Below, one piece after another: positions 45,117 through 54,838 of a DNA stretch of 64,000 nucleotides. The notes under the pieces are model-generated. The model saw nothing but the letters and a program-made list of their open reading frames with translations. It had not been told where the DNA came from and searched no databases. Positions within the stretch are counted from its first letter, which is position 1. Every line of letters starts with the position of its first letter. Source of the DNA: CAVWZH01 sp963765285 (GTDB taxonomy: Bacteria > Acidobacteriota > Terriglobia > Terriglobales > Acidobacteriaceae). The position numbers and the translations under genes are program-made. The DNA lies in assembly GCA_963765285.1 (NCBI GenBank), contig CAVXVR010000001.1, forward strand, positions 142,731-206,730. Reading direction: 5' to 3'.

Positions 45117-47969
45117 CTACTTTTCCCGCAGCAGAACCACGTCCGAGACATTGTGGGTGCGGGCCACCGCCAGAGCTTTCCCATCCGCCGACCAGCGAAA
45201 TTGGGAAATCTCATCGGAGGTGAAGTTCGTGATCTGATGTCCGGGCGCGCCATCCAGTGGCTGCACAAAAATGTTCTCCACTCCCTGATCGCGAATGATG
45301 TAGGCGAGAGATTTTCCATCAGGAGTGAAGCTCAGGGTGTTGGTGAAGGCGCCGCCGCCGGCTCCGCCCGCGATCCGCGGATCGGGATCAATCACGCGAG
45401 GAGTGGATGGCGAGCCTGAGTCAAGATTCACCAACACCAGTTTACTCATGGCTGATTGCGGGTTGTCGGGGGCGGTGATCTCCGCGTTGAAAGCCAACAA
45501 TTTTCCATCAGGCGAGACGGTCTGTCCCGCCCCCAGCCCATACATCCTGGGAACATTGCTCGAGGGGACGGGCTGCGGTTCCCCGCCTTCCGATCGCACT
45601 CTCACTAATGTGTGCGCCGGGTCGACACCGCTGTAGAAGACCCATTTACCGTCCGGAGAACACGCGGGTAAATAATCGAACTGGCCCTTAGTGATCTGAA
45701 TTGGATTCGATCCGTCGCTATTGGCTCGCCAGATGCCAGTCAGGTTCGTGCCTCCGTGAAAAGCCCAGGAGAGAATCATGTAGCGGTCCCCGCACGGTGC
45801 GATGTCCACAATCCAGGCATTGGGATCGTTGAGGATGGTCGTTTGTTGTCCGCCGTCCACGTTCATGCGTCGCACAGCCTGTCCGTCAGAGACCAGCAGT
45901 TTGCCATCGGCAGTCCAGGCGACGGCCTGAACGCCCTGCATCTGCGGCAGTGATTCGATGTGAGCATTTTTCGCTGAGCCAGTGCCGGGCAGCAGGCTCA
46001 GACTGGGATTGATCTTCACCTGCACCGTGGCCAACGTCTTGCCGTCCGCAGAAAGAGTCAGGGCGTTATAGCTATTCGTATCCCGGGTGACCGGCTGGAT
46101 TTCTCCGGCGGCTCCAGAAATCAGACCGATTTGTGCGCGGACATAATTCGGTCCCTTTTCTTCGTACTTGGCAAGCAGCCACCGACCGCTCGGGAGCCAC
46201 ACGATTTCATGGACCAGATCGTTCTTGAATGAAACGAACGGCGTGCCCTTTTTGCTGGCGAGATCGAACATCTTGATACTGCCGAGAGCGTCGCCAAGTG
46301 TAAATACGCTGTAGGCCAGCCGTTTCCCATCCGGCGACCAGCTCAGCGCGCGAGGGAAGTCGTCGGCGAGGTTTTCTGCGATCCGCAGAATAGTCTCTTC
46401 GCTCCCGTCAAGATTCGCTATCAATAGACGATACTTGCCCACATCCGGATCATTGCCACGGGCATAAGCCATGTGACGTCCGTCCGGTGAGAATGTGAGG
46501 CCGGTATCGACGTCGCGCACAATAATTTGAGGGGTTCCGCCCAGCACCGGCGTGCGGTAAAGGTCCCACTCGCTTTGGGTGCCAAGGCCCGCTTTCCGGA
46601 AGTACACGTAGTTTCCGTCCGGCGAGAATGCCAGCGAGCTATACACAGCCGCAGCGGGAGGCACAATCTGCGTGTCGCTACCCGTCGCCACGTTGCGCAG
46701 CCACAAGCTTTGCAAGCCATTATCATTCTGCACGTTCAAAACGTACTTGCCATCCGGGGAAATCGCGGCCTGTCGCGCCTTGCCTGTATTCGTCACCTGC
46801 GTGATGCTGAAATTCTGAAACGGCACCGGCCCGCTCCGGTTGACTAGCGAGTAAATGCCGAAGCCCCCCGCGGCGAGCAGAACCACAGCTGCCACGACGA
46901 TCGCCGCCAGACCAAATTTATGCTCCCGCGCCACGGCGCTTACACTCGAACTACTGGAGGTGAGACTCGCAGCCGAAGGCTGCGCCGCAGAAGGCTGCGC
47001 CGCACTCAAGCCACTTCCCACAGCCTGCGTCGGCCCCGAAGATGACATGCTTTGTGCTGGGCTCTCCGTCGATTCCTGCATCGGCGCGGCGCTGCGATGC
47101 CCGGAACCGCTGTCCCTTTGCAGCCGCTTCAGGTCGCTGCGGATCTCCGAGGCGTGCTGGTAGCGCAGGTCACGGTCTTTCTCCAGCGCCTTATTCATGA
47201 TTTCTTCCAGGCGCGCCGGAACTTCAGGATTCAGGCGAAGCGGCGCGACTGGCGCGCGGTTGAGAATGGCATCAAAGATCATGGCCGAGGTATCGCCCCG
47301 GAACGGCACCGCTCCCGTCGACATTTCGTACAACACCGCCCCGAAGGAAAACAGGTCGGTGCGCACATCAAGCTCTTTGCCCTTGGCCTGCTCTGGCGAC
47401 ATGTACGCCACCGTCCCAACTGCCGTTCCGGGGCTGGTGAGGTATTCCAGACTGACGCCCGCGGTCGCGTCCGCCGCGGCGTCCATTTTTCCCGTCGCCG
47501 GAGTCAGTTTGGCCAGGCCGAAATCAAGAATCTTGGCGTGCCCTCGCTTGGTGACAAAAATGTTCGCTGGCTTGATGTCGCGATGAACAATTCCTTCGCT
47601 GTGGGCCGCATCGAGGGCGTCGGCAATTTCGACGGCTAAGGAAAGAACAGTTTCAATCTCCAGCGGCCGCGCTCCAATGCGGTGCTTCAGCGTAAGCCCA
47701 TCGAGAAATTCCATGGCGATGAAGCGCTTGCCTTCGTGCTCGCCGATTTCGTAGATGGTGCAGATATTGGGATGGTTCAACGCCGAGGCCGCCCGCGCCT
47801 CGCGCCGGAATCTCTCCAGCGCCTGCGGATCCTGGGCAACATCGTCGGGCAGGAATTTGAGCGCCACGAACCGGCCGAGCGAAGTGTCCTCTGCCTTGTA
47901 GACCACGCCCATGCCACCACCGCCCAGCTTCTCCACGATGCGGTAGTGTGAAATGGTCTGGCCGATCAT
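45117..47969 (-). CDS. Receptor-like Ser/Thr protein kinase with beta-propeller
   Basis: 950 aa, intact. The kinase domain (about 1-280) has GGGGMGVVYKAED, VALKFLPDD, HRDIKPANIFVTKRGHAK, DFGLAK and GTVAYMSPEQAKGKELDVR. A low-complexity linker leads to a membrane helix (about 350-375), and the periplasmic side holds repeated SPDG-containing TolB/WD40-like blades (SPDGKYVLNVQ, SPDGNYVYFRK, SPDGRHMAYAR, SPDGKRLAYSV). Such proteins are numerous in Acidobacteria; the propeller is a likely sensor. It is a paralogue of the broken gene at 16877-19496. Confidence 0.93.
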   Translation of the reverse strand: MIGQTISHYRIVEKLGGGGMGVVYKAEDTSLGRFVALKFLPDDVAQDPQALERFRREARAASALNHPNICTIYEIGEHEGKRFIAMEFLDGLTLKHRIGARPLEIETVLSLAVEIADALDAAHSEGIVHRDIKPANIFVTKRGHAKILDFGLAKLTPATGKMDAAADATAGVSLEYLTSPGTAVGTVAYMSPEQAKGKELDVRTDLFSFGAVLYEMSTGAVPFRGDTSAMIFDAILNRAPVAPLRLNPEVPARLEEIMNKALEKDRDLRYQHASEIRSDLKRLQRDSGSGHRSAAPMQESTESPAQSMSSSGPTQAVGSGLSAAQPSAAQPSAASLTSSSSSVSAVAREHKFGLAAIVVAAVVLLAAGGFGIYSLVNRSGPVPFQNFSITQVTNTGKARQAAISPDGKYVLNVQNDNGLQSLWLRNVATGSDTQIVPPAAAVYSSLAFSPDGNYVYFRKAGLGTQSEWDLYRTPVLGGTPQIIVRDVDTGLTFSPDGRHMAYARGNDPDVGKYRLLIANLDGSEETILRIAENLADDFPRALSWSPDGKRLAYSVFTLGDALGSIKMFDLASKKGTPFVSFKNDLVHEIVWLPSGRWLLAKYEEKGPNYVRAQIGLISGAAGEIQPVTRDTNSYNALTLSADGKTLATVQVKINPSLSLLPGTGSAKNAHIESLPQMQGVQAVAWTADGKLLVSDGQAVRRMNVDGGQQTTILNDPNAWIVDIAPCGDRYMILSWAFHGGTNLTGIWRANSDGSNPIQITKGQFDYLPACSPDGKWVFYSGVDPAHTLVRVRSEGGEPQPVPSSNVPRMYGLGAGQTVSPDGKLLAFNAEITAPDNPQSAMSKLVLVNLDSGSPSTPRVIDPDPRIAGGAGGGAFTNTLSFTPDGKSLAYIIRDQGVENIFVQPLDGAPGHQITNFTSDEISQFRWSADGKALAVARTHNVSDVVLLREK

Positions 47970-48100
47970 TGTGAGGAATCCGCTTTCGAGGACGCTTCAT
48001 CTTACGGACACAGCATCTCTCAGTCAACGAAGCATGCCAGCCGTGCAGTAGCCTATATGATGAGTTCTGCGCGTCCGTTCTGAGCTAGTGGAGAATTTTC

Positions 48101-48906
48101 TTGGCACTTTCTTCCAACCCGTCCCGCGAATGGAATTCTTCCGAATATCATCGTCTTTCCCAGCCCCAGGTGAGTTGGGGCAAGAAGGTACTGGCGCGCC
48201 TCGAACTGCGCGGCGATGAATTCATTCTCGATGCCGGCTGCGGCTCTGGCCGCCTCACCGCCGACCTGCTGGAAGCGCTGCCCACAGGGCCGCGTGATCG
48301 GCATCGACCTCTCGCAAAACATGCTGCAAACCGCCCGCCAGCATCTTGAACCGAAATTTCGCGGCCACGTGGGTCTGGTTGCCGCCGACATGACAGCACT
48401 TCCATTTGTGGGCGTTTTCCACGGAATTGTCAGCACCGCTGCATTTCATTGGGTCATGGACCCCGCCCGCCTGTTTCGCAACCTGTTTCAATCCCTTCGT
48501 CCCGGAGGATGGTTGCAGGCCCAATGCGGCGGCGGAGCCAACATTGCACGCCTTCGCGCCCGCATGCAAACGCTGGCTCAAGCGCCCCAATATGCTCCCT
48601 ATCTCGCCGGCTTTCCCGAGCCCTGGGTTTTTCTGGACGCAGAAGTCGGCCGCTACACAGTTGCGCCTCGCTGGTTTTGTCGAAGTGGAAACAGATCTGG
48701 AGTCGGCCCCCACCCTTCTCGACAGCCGCCAGCACTATTCCGATTTTGTGAAGGCTGTGATCGTCCGCCAGCACATTGAACACATTTCCGATCCCGATCT
48801 GCAGCAGCAATACGTGTCGGAACTGACCGACCTGGCTGCTTCCGATGATCCGCCCTTTCTCTTGGATTACTGCCGCCTGAACATGAGCGCGAAAGTCCCG
48901 GAGTAG
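48101..48906 (+). CDS. SAM-dependent methyltransferase, two frameshifts
   Basis: Starts at TTG 48101 with GGAG eight bases upstream. The class I methyltransferase motif I is ILDAGCGSGRLTADLLEAL; motif II follows the first shift as GRVIGIDLSQNMLQTARQHL; FHWVMDPARLFRNLFQSLRP and GGWLQAQCGGGANIARLRAR fit trans-aconitate-methyltransferase-like enzymes. Shifts lie near 48284 and 48645-48660. The C-terminal part resumes as LRLAGFVEVETDLESAPTLL. About 265 aa when restored. The substrate is unknown. Confidence 0.8.
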
Positions 48907-48959
48907 GTAGCGAATTTTTGTCGTCCGCTCAGGATAGGTGGCAAAGAGCGTCCAAACAA

Positions 48960-51377
48960 TTAGATCAAGACGACAGCGTTATAGACCATATGCAGGACGA
49001 CCGCCGGCGCCAGCCGCCCGGTTTTCTTAAACAACAGTGCGTTGGTGACGCCCAATAGGGCAACCGGCAACCAAGAGAACGGAGAATGATAGATCGCAAA
49101 AAAAGCTGCACTGCCAATCACGGCCTGCCAGCCTCCCCATTCGCGATCCAAAGCCCTGAAAAGCAGTCCACGAAAGAGATACTCTTCCGCGAACGGAGCA
49201 AACCCCACCGCCATGACCGCATAAGAGATCTTTAAGTTCGGTATTTTCGCCAACTGCTCCTGTGACTTGCGGATAATTTCGCCGGTGGGCGGAAAATGGC
49301 TCAGGGCCGCGATGTAGCCGCGCGCAAACAAGCCCAAAACTACCCCTCCCGCTGCCCCTAGCAAAAGCAGCAGAAGAAACTTGCTCTTTTGAGTTCCGTT
49401 GTCACGCCACCAAGATATCGATTCTTCCGGGGGTGGGATTTCCCAATGCCAGACATCCCGAGTCGAAACGCCGCGATCACTTAGAAAACGTGATACGCCG
49501 ATGGAAACGATCACGGCACAGATGCCGTAACCAATGGCTCGCGCCACCGCGAGGTTCTCGCGGCCAGCGGCGACCAGGACGATTCCGCTCAAAATTGCTC
49601 CGCCCTCTACCAAGATACTGATCGCGATCATGGCGTGCATCAGCGTGGGCGGAGGGGGAAGTTTCTCCGACCATGGATCGTAGAGATAGGGCAAACGGGC
49701 CCGAAAATTTTGCCACATGGCGGCGGCGGTCAGGTAGGAGTACACAATCCCCATAATGGCGATGTGCCACTGTTGGCTCAGCACTCCGATGCAGAATGTC
49801 AGCATGCCAAGCTGGGCTGCCCCCCGGCGGGTCCAGGGAATTTGCTCCTGTTCCCCGGACGACGATGTCACAGAAACCAGGGTGACGGCTTTTTCGGCCA
49901 TGCTCCGGCCAAAAAAGTACCAGCCGATACCAACAAGCATGATTTTCCAGATGCTGCCGGGATAGAGAAAGGCCGCGTAGCCCAGTACCAGCAAGACCAT
50001 GCCCGAGGAAATCATCGACCAAAGCCATGCCTTGGCCTTCAATAAACTCTCCAGGCCCCTGGGCCATGTCAACGCAATCCATAGCGCGGGTCCTTCTGAC
50101 GAGAGAGATTTTGGCCCCAATATCCAAAGGAAGTAGGTGCCGAAGAGGATGCCCGCGCCACAAAGATAATTCCACGCGCCTTGGGCCCGGCCCAGAAGAC
50201 CCCGCAAATTGAATACCTGAAGACCTGCCACGGTTAGCGGGATGAGAATGGTCTGGACAATCGCACTGCGGTCCCGGATGAACCACAGGAATTCCTTGCG
50301 ATAGAGAGGGTCCTTGCCAAACGCGGCTTCTCCCTTTCTTGGAGCGGAGGGACGAGGATCAGCCGTGGCAAAGTTGCCGCTAAGGCCTTGCTGTGCACCC
50401 CACACACTAAACCAAACCGCGCCGGCAACCGTGATGCCGGCGACGAACCAACAGGCTAGCACGCCTGACAGGAACGAGAAGGAGCCGTTTTCCTGTCCTC
50501 CGAGGAATAAACGTAACCATGGCCAGGGCAGGACCGTGAAGACGCCTAGAAAGTTGCCCATCGCTGCAACTATCTTGGGGATGACAAAGAGACCGACGAA
50601 GAACAGCATCATCGATGCGTAGCCCATCCAGCCCATCAGACCGATCATCGCTCCTCGAGAACGCGGTGGAAATCGGAGAATCACACCGATCTCGAGCGCT
50701 TTCCCGAGGCACGCCGCGGCTACGGTGAGGGGTACGCCGATGAGCACAGCTGCACCCTGCTGGGCAGTTTCGAAGATAAGATCATAAAAGAGATGGGTCG
50801 CTTCGACATCCAGCCCGTTGGTAGGTTCATCTAGAACTAAGAGCTTCGGCTGATGCAACATCGCCAAAAGCAGGCCCAGCTTCTTCTTCATTCCTCGCGA
50901 GTAGTCCTCGGCATAATTATCTATATCCTCCGCCAATCGGAGTTTCGCCGTGACCGGTGCGATTCGTTCCATAGTGGTCCGCACATCGAGGCCGTGCATC
51001 GCCGCACTCAGTTGGAGTACCTCTCGGCCCGACAAGTAGGAATAAAATACCGGCTCGTCGGGGAGAAATCCGATGAGCCGCTTGACTTCCACTCGCTCCT
51101 CAAAAGCGTCACGGCCGTCGATGAGCAGGGTTCCCTCGGTTGCTTTGAGAATTCCCATGAGGAGTCGGAACAGAGTCGTTTTCCCGGCACCATTGGGCCC
51201 CAATAGTCCGCAAATCTGCCCGGAGGGGACTGAAAAAGTTACGTTCTTGAGAGCCACCTTGTAGCCGAAGGACTTGGTCACGCCCTCTATCAGCACGAGA
51301 GCGGATGATTGCTGAGCCGGATCTCCGAGCACAGGACCGACGGCGTTTTCTTCAATCTGGAGGTTGTCATCAAGCAT
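48960..51377 (-). CDS. ABC-transporter ATPase fused to permease and CPBP protease (chimeric)
   Basis: ATG 51377 (MLDDNLQIEENAVGPVLGDP). The ATPase has Walker A GPNGAGKTTLFRLL, signature YSRGMKKKLGLLLAML, and Walker B LLVLDEPTNGLD. After LIFETAQQGAAVLI, where the H-loop (STH) is expected, the chain switches abruptly to membrane sequence (GVPLTVAAACLGKALEIGV). About 400 residues of membrane permease follow, then a C-terminal CPBP intramembrane protease with AEEYLFRGLLFRAL (EExxxR), FAIYH and HMVYN. The H-loop and permease start are missing, so an in-frame deletion fused two or three genes. Confidence 0.8.
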   Translation of the reverse strand: MLDDNLQIEENAVGPVLGDPAQQSSALVLIEGVTKSFGYKVALKNVTFSVPSGQICGLLGPNGAGKTTLFRLLMGILKATEGTLLIDGRDAFEERVEVKRLIGFLPDEPVFYSYLSGREVLQLSAAMHGLDVRTTMERIAPVTAKLRLAEDIDNYAEDYSRGMKKKLGLLLAMLHQPKLLVLDEPTNGLDVEATHLFYDLIFETAQQGAAVLIGVPLTVAAACLGKALEIGVILRFPPRSRGAMIGLMGWMGYASMMLFFVGLFVIPKIVAAMGNFLGVFTVLPWPWLRLFLGGQENGSFSFLSGVLACWFVAGITVAGAVWFSVWGAQQGLSGNFATADPRPSAPRKGEAAFGKDPLYRKEFLWFIRDRSAIVQTILIPLTVAGLQVFNLRGLLGRAQGAWNYLCGAGILFGTYFLWILGPKSLSSEGPALWIALTWPRGLESLLKAKAWLWSMISSGMVLLVLGYAAFLYPGSIWKIMLVGIGWYFFGRSMAEKAVTLVSVTSSSGEQEQIPWTRRGAAQLGMLTFCIGVLSQQWHIAIMGIVYSYLTAAAMWQNFRARLPYLYDPWSEKLPPPPTLMHAMIAISILVEGGAILSGIVLVAAGRENLAVARAIGYGICAVIVSIGVSRFLSDRGVSTRDVWHWEIPPPEESISWWRDNGTQKSKFLLLLLLGAAGGVVLGLFARGYIAALSHFPPTGEIIRKSQEQLAKIPNLKISYAVMAVGFAPFAEEYLFRGLLFRALDREWGGWQAVIGSAAFFAIYHSPFSWLPVALLGVTNALLFKKTGRLAPAVVLHMVYNAVVLI

Positions 51378-51593
51378 GTCGGAACTCGGCTCCCGGAAGC
51401 AGACTGCCCAATTGTCCGTTCGAGCTGTCGTACCCAAAGTCGCGTGAAATGACTCTGACAGCCGCAAGCGACAGAAGTGAAAGCCTCACGGCACGGTAGT
51501 GCCGGGAACCAAGAGTAAGAACAGCCCGAGTCCCGTCAGGGACGGCACACCGCCTCAGACCCGAACGTCCCAGACCGTTCGCCTCAGAGGAAG

Positions 51594-51910
51594 TCACCTT
51601 ACCGAATCCCCAATCCACTCCAGATAACCGGCACTGCCGTCCTCAATATTCAGGCAAATACACTCCGGCACCTCGTAGGAGTGAAGCTCCTGAATCGCCG
51701 CGCGCACCTTATCAAACACGACGCCCGAGGTTTTGATCAGCAGCAGCCACTCCTGGGCTTCCTCCACCCGTCCTTCCACCTGTAAATCGACTCGATCTGA
51801 GGAACGATATTCACGCAAGCCGCCAGGCGCCGCTCCACCAGGGCACGCGCCAGGACGCGAGCTTCCTCCTGCGATCCGGCTGTCGTGAGTACGAGTTTAT
51901 GTTCAGTCAT
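51594..51910 (-). CDS. cutA: CutA-like divalent-ion tolerance protein, one frameshift
   Basis: ATG 51910 (MTEHKLVLTTAGSQEEARVL). Conserved CutA segments follow: RRLAACVNIVPQIESIYRW, then in the next frame GRVEEAQEWLLLIKTSGVVF and LHSYEVPECICLNIEDGSAG, ending YLEWIGDSVR. One base seems missing near 51773 (the middle would read YRW-x-GRVEEAQ). About 105 aa, as in this trimeric signalling-like family; the copper link is mainly genetic. Confidence 0.9.
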
Positions 51911-52095
51911 AGGAAATCCGCCGCCCGTTTTCCTGATTTGTCGAATCTTGGCAGGCAAACCCCGAGAGGTTATCACCGATCCCCAATTGCGCGCATTATT
52001 TGCCGAACTTGGTTCCTCTGTCGCCCAGCGCCGCGAACTTCCGCTTGACGCCAAAGCCCCCGGAGAAGTCCACTGGAAAGCTGCACAACCATCCA

Positions 52096-52563
52096 ATGGA
52101 TCCTCGACTCAAGCAAATTTCGACCAGGCGCTTCCCGGTCACCAACCAGGGTCTGCGCATGCTGGTGGATCGCGCCCCGCAAGCCGAGGTTTTCGCCGAT
52201 CGGGCAATGGCAAGGTTGCGGCCCGGGCTGGCGTGGCTGTACGGCGCCCGCCGCCGGCTGGCCACTTTCGGGGTTGCGCTGCTCACAGTGTGGCTCTCGC
52301 TTCACGTCATGCTCGGCGCCAACGGCATGGTCGTCTACCGCCAGAAGCGGGCCGAATACCAGACCCTGCAAAAAGAAATAGACGCCATACAGAAAGAAAA
52401 TGCCCGCTACTCCGCCCAGGTCGAAGGGCTACGAACCGACCCCAAAATGATCGAAAAAGAGGCCCGGGAGCAATTGCACTACGCGCGCCCGGGCGAATTT
52501 GTCTATGTCTCTCCCGCCCCACCCCAGCCGCAATCGCCAGGCACAAACGCCGCCCAGAAGTGA
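52096..52563 (+). CDS. Septum formation initiator (FtsB/DivIC-like)
   Basis: ATG 52096 (MDPRLKQISTRRFPVTNQGL) is preferred; the open frame reaches 52000. One membrane helix (ATFGVALLTVWLSLHVMLG) is followed by a heptad coiled coil (YRQKRAEYQTLQKEIDAIQK) and the FtsB/DivIC motif EKEAREQLHYARPGEFVYV. These bitopic proteins join the FtsL/FtsQ divisome complex. The N-terminal cytoplasmic stretch is longer than in E. coli FtsB. Confidence 0.85.
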   Translation: MDPRLKQISTRRFPVTNQGLRMLVDRAPQAEVFADRAMARLRPGLAWLYGARRRLATFGVALLTVWLSLHVMLGANGMVVYRQKRAEYQTLQKEIDAIQKENARYSAQVEGLRTDPKMIEKEAREQLHYARPGEFVYVSPAPPQPQSPGTNAAQK

Positions 52564-52617
52564 GGGCAGGGCTCGCCGCAACTTCGGTTCCTGCTGATCC
52601 AGATCCCTTATAGAGGA

Positions 52618-52692
52618 GTCATCCCGAAGCCCCGCGTTTTCTCCAGCGGGGCGAGAGCCTGCCCTGAGCGAAGTCGAAGGGGATCTCGCGCG
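52618..52692 (+). repeat. GTCATCCCGAAGCCCCGC hairpin repeat carrying a nested 25-bp module
   Basis: Like the copies at 42275 and 62638, but at 52656-52680 the 25-bp AGCCTG...CGAAGG module interrupts the tail, between GGGGCGAG and GGATCTCGCGCG. Confidence 0.75.
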
Positions 52693-52909
52693 TCCCTCTA
52701 CTGTCGCAAGCAATCAAGCTGCCCCTGGCTCTTCAGAACAACTCTTTCCAACAGTTGTGCTACCATCGCCCCAATGGCCAAGAAAGGGAATTGCTCCGGC
52801 TTGTCGCCTCTAAGAGGCCGCCAGAGAACGGTCAGCAGCAGGACGAAGCAAGCTGCTTAGGCATCGATTGAATCGCGGCTCCGGCCGCCAAAAACAAGAG
52901 GAGATCATC

Positions 52910-53227
52910 ATGAAGAAGTTGCTACTGGTTTTCCTATCCCTGTTGTTTGTCCTGGCAACTTTCGCTTGGGCCGCCGACACCACCACGGTGAACGGTTGGG
53001 TTGCGGATAACAAGTGCGGCGCAAAAGGCGCCAATGCTGCCGGTGCCGAATGCACCAAGAAGTGTCTGGCCGCGGGCGCAAAAATGGTCGTCGTGACCGA
53101 TACCGATCAGAAAGTCCTGCTGGTCGACAACCCAGACGCGCTTAAGGGACACGAGGGCCACCACATCGCCGTCACCGGAAAGGTTACGGGCGACTCCATC
53201 CACGTGGACAGCGCAAAGATGTTGTGA
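52910..53227 (+). CDS. Small secreted Cys-containing protein
   Basis: 105 aa from ATG 52910 behind GAGGAG. A clear signal peptide (MKKLLLVFLSLLFVLATFAWA) precedes a small beta-rich domain (TVNGWVADNKCGAKG, ECTKKCLAAGAKMVVVTDTD, HIAVTGKVTGDSIHVDSAKM) with three Cys residues. This form is common in Acidobacteria (DUF5818-like). A strong hairpin follows its stop. Confidence 0.8.
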   Translation: MKKLLLVFLSLLFVLATFAWAADTTTVNGWVADNKCGAKGANAAGAECTKKCLAAGAKMVVVTDTDQKVLLVDNPDALKGHEGHHIAVTGKVTGDSIHVDSAKML

Positions 53228-53250
53228 GCTGAGAAGACCACGCGAAATTC

Positions 53251-53276
53251 GAAGGGCGGCCGACAGGCCGCCCTTC
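53251..53276 (+). terminator. Terminator of the small secreted protein gene
   Basis: An 11-bp perfect stem GAAGGGCGGCC / GGCCGCCCTTC with a GACA loop begins 23 bp after the stop. Only short T content follows (TTCTC). Confidence 0.65.
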
Positions 53277-53306
53277 TCAACTCACGTAGCGGCGGACGTC
53301 TTCGGG

Positions 53307-53331
53307 AGCCTGCCCTGAGCGAAGCCGAAGG
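53307..53331 (+). repeat. Copy of the 25-bp AGCCTG...CGAAGG module
   Basis: Matches the consensus with one change (GAAGCCGAAGG in place of GAAGTCGAAGG). It sits between the terminator and thiG. Confidence 0.65.
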
Positions 53332-53391
53332 GCCACCCCAAAGAACCGAATCCAGCCCGCAAAAAAATCCTCTGGGATCCCCAACTCGGGC

Positions 53392-54165
53392 CTATCGCAC
53401 CACCCCTTCCAGCGGCGAACTCGCCGTAGCATAAAGCTTCTTCGCCATCCGTCCCGCCAGATAAGCCTGCCGCCCCGCCAGCACCGCGTTCTTCATAGCT
53501 TCCGCCATCAGCACCGGATCCTGCGCACTCGCGATACCCGTATTCATCAGCACAGCGTCGGCCCCCAATTCCAGAGCGATGGCCGCATCCGAAGCCGTTC
53601 CCACTCCGGCATCCACAATCAGAGGCACACCCGTAATCACTTCCCGCAGAATCCGTATGTTCGCTGTATTCTGGATGCCCATCCCACTGCCGATCGGCGC
53701 TCCCAGCGGCATCACCGCGCTCGCTCCCGCATCCAGCAGCCGCTTGGCAAATACCACATCATCTGACGTATAGGGAAGAACCGTGAACCCTTCCTTCACC
53801 AGCGTCCGCGTGGCTTCCAGCGTCGCCTGCACATCAGGATAAAGCGTGGCCTGATCGCCAATCACCTCGAGCTTCACCCAATCGCTGAGCCCAACTTCCC
53901 GCCCCAGCCGCGCCGCGCGGATAGCTTCGTCCGCGGTATAACAGCCCGCCGTATTCGGCAGCAGAAAATATTTCTTGGTATCGATGTAATCGAGCAGCGA
54001 TTCTTTATTGCGGTCAAGCTCCACTCGCCGCACCGCGACGGTCACCATATCCGCGCCGCTGGCTTCCAGCGCCCGCGCCGTCTCCTGAAATGATTTGTAC
54101 TTGCCAGTGCCAACGATCAGGCGCGACCGGAACGCACGTCCGGCGATAATCAATGGATCGCTCAT
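53392..54165 (-). CDS. thiG: Thiazole synthase
   Basis: ATG 54165 (MSDPLIIAGRAFRSRLIVGT). The 257-aa TIM barrel shows GTGKYKSFQETARALEASGA, the catalytic Lys in WVKLEVIGDQATLYPD, GASAVMPLGAPIGSGMGIQN and DAGVGTASDAAIALELGADA. It makes the thiazole phosphate of thiamine from deoxyxylulose phosphate, ThiS thiocarboxylate and an imine. No other thi gene adjoins it, unlike many operons. Confidence 0.95.
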   Translation of the reverse strand: MSDPLIIAGRAFRSRLIVGTGKYKSFQETARALEASGADMVTVAVRRVELDRNKESLLDYIDTKKYFLLPNTAGCYTADEAIRAARLGREVGLSDWVKLEVIGDQATLYPDVQATLEATRTLVKEGFTVLPYTSDDVVFAKRLLDAGASAVMPLGAPIGSGMGIQNTANIRILREVITGVPLIVDAGVGTASDAAIALELGADAVLMNTGIASAQDPVLMAEAMKNAVLAGRQAYLAGRMAKKLYATASSPLEGVVR

Positions 54166-54206
54166 GCGCCTATTGTAACCAAAGCCGCAGGGATCTCGCT
54201 GCCACC

Positions 54207-54413
54207 GTCTCACTAAGGGGTGCCCCACCTTTCGCGATTTTCGAAAGAGCTTGCCTTGAGCGAAGTCGAAAGGTGGGAGGCAAGAACCCCGCCCCCGGGA
54301 GATTTTGATCTAGCTCGTAACGTCCCAACAAGGGTGCCCCACCTTTCGCGATTTTCGAAAGAGCCTGCCTTGAGCGAAGTCGAAAGGTGGGAGGCAAGGA
54401 CCCCGCCCGCCCC
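54207..54413 (+). repeat. Two copies of the hairpin repeat unit (GCCCCACC...GGTGGGAGGCAAG)
   Basis: Two tandem-like units with stem CCCACCTTTCGCG / CGAAAGGTGGG, each interrupted by the 25-bp module (54248-54272 and 54362-54386). They are relatives of the 90-bp array at 55602. They fill the gap between thiG and the DUF2934 gene. Confidence 0.75.
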
Positions 54414-54481
54414 ATCGAAGGTGAGCGGCATCACTGACAAGATAACGATTTCATGCAACCCTGATGTCAGCGAGGTGCCCC

Positions 54482-54673
54482 ATGAAAACAATAAAACCAT
54501 CAACCCTCGCGCCAAAGTCGGAGGGGGTCACCATCGTGATCCCGATAGACCAGCGCATTCGGCAACGCGCCTACGAACTCTACCTGCAGCGCGGCCAGAC
54601 AGACGGTCATGACTTGGAAGATTGGCTTCAAGCCGAGTGCGAGATAAAAGGCACTGAGGCGGACGCAGCATAG
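54482..54673 (+). CDS. DUF2934-like protein
   Basis: 63 aa from ATG 54482. The C-terminal half has the DUF2934 pattern IRQRAYELYLQRGQTDGHDL then EDWLQAE, a short helical unit common in Acidobacteria and Proteobacteria with no known function. It lies isolated among hairpin repeats. Confidence 0.7.
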   Translation: MKTIKPSTLAPKSEGVTIVIPIDQRIRQRAYELYLQRGQTDGHDLEDWLQAECEIKGTEADAA

Positions 54674-54694
54674 CTTGTGGCGGCCCTCAAACAG

Positions 54695-54836
54695 CGGCGG
54701 GCGTGGCCCACCTTGGCTTTTGATCTCGCCGAGACCACGCCGACAAGGGGTGCCCCACTTTTCGCGTTTTTTTTTCGAAAGAGCCTGCCTTGAGCGAAGT
54801 CGAAAGGTGGGAGGCAGAACCGCAGACCCCGCCGAG
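54695..54836 (+). repeat. Further copy of the hairpin repeat unit with nested module
   Basis: Includes GGCTTTTGATCTCGCCGAGA, GGGGTGCCCCACTTTTCGCG, a T-run and the 25-bp module at 54782-54806, then GGTGGGAGGCAGAA. It separates the DUF2934 gene from the next gene. Confidence 0.7.
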
Positions 54837-54838
54837 TT

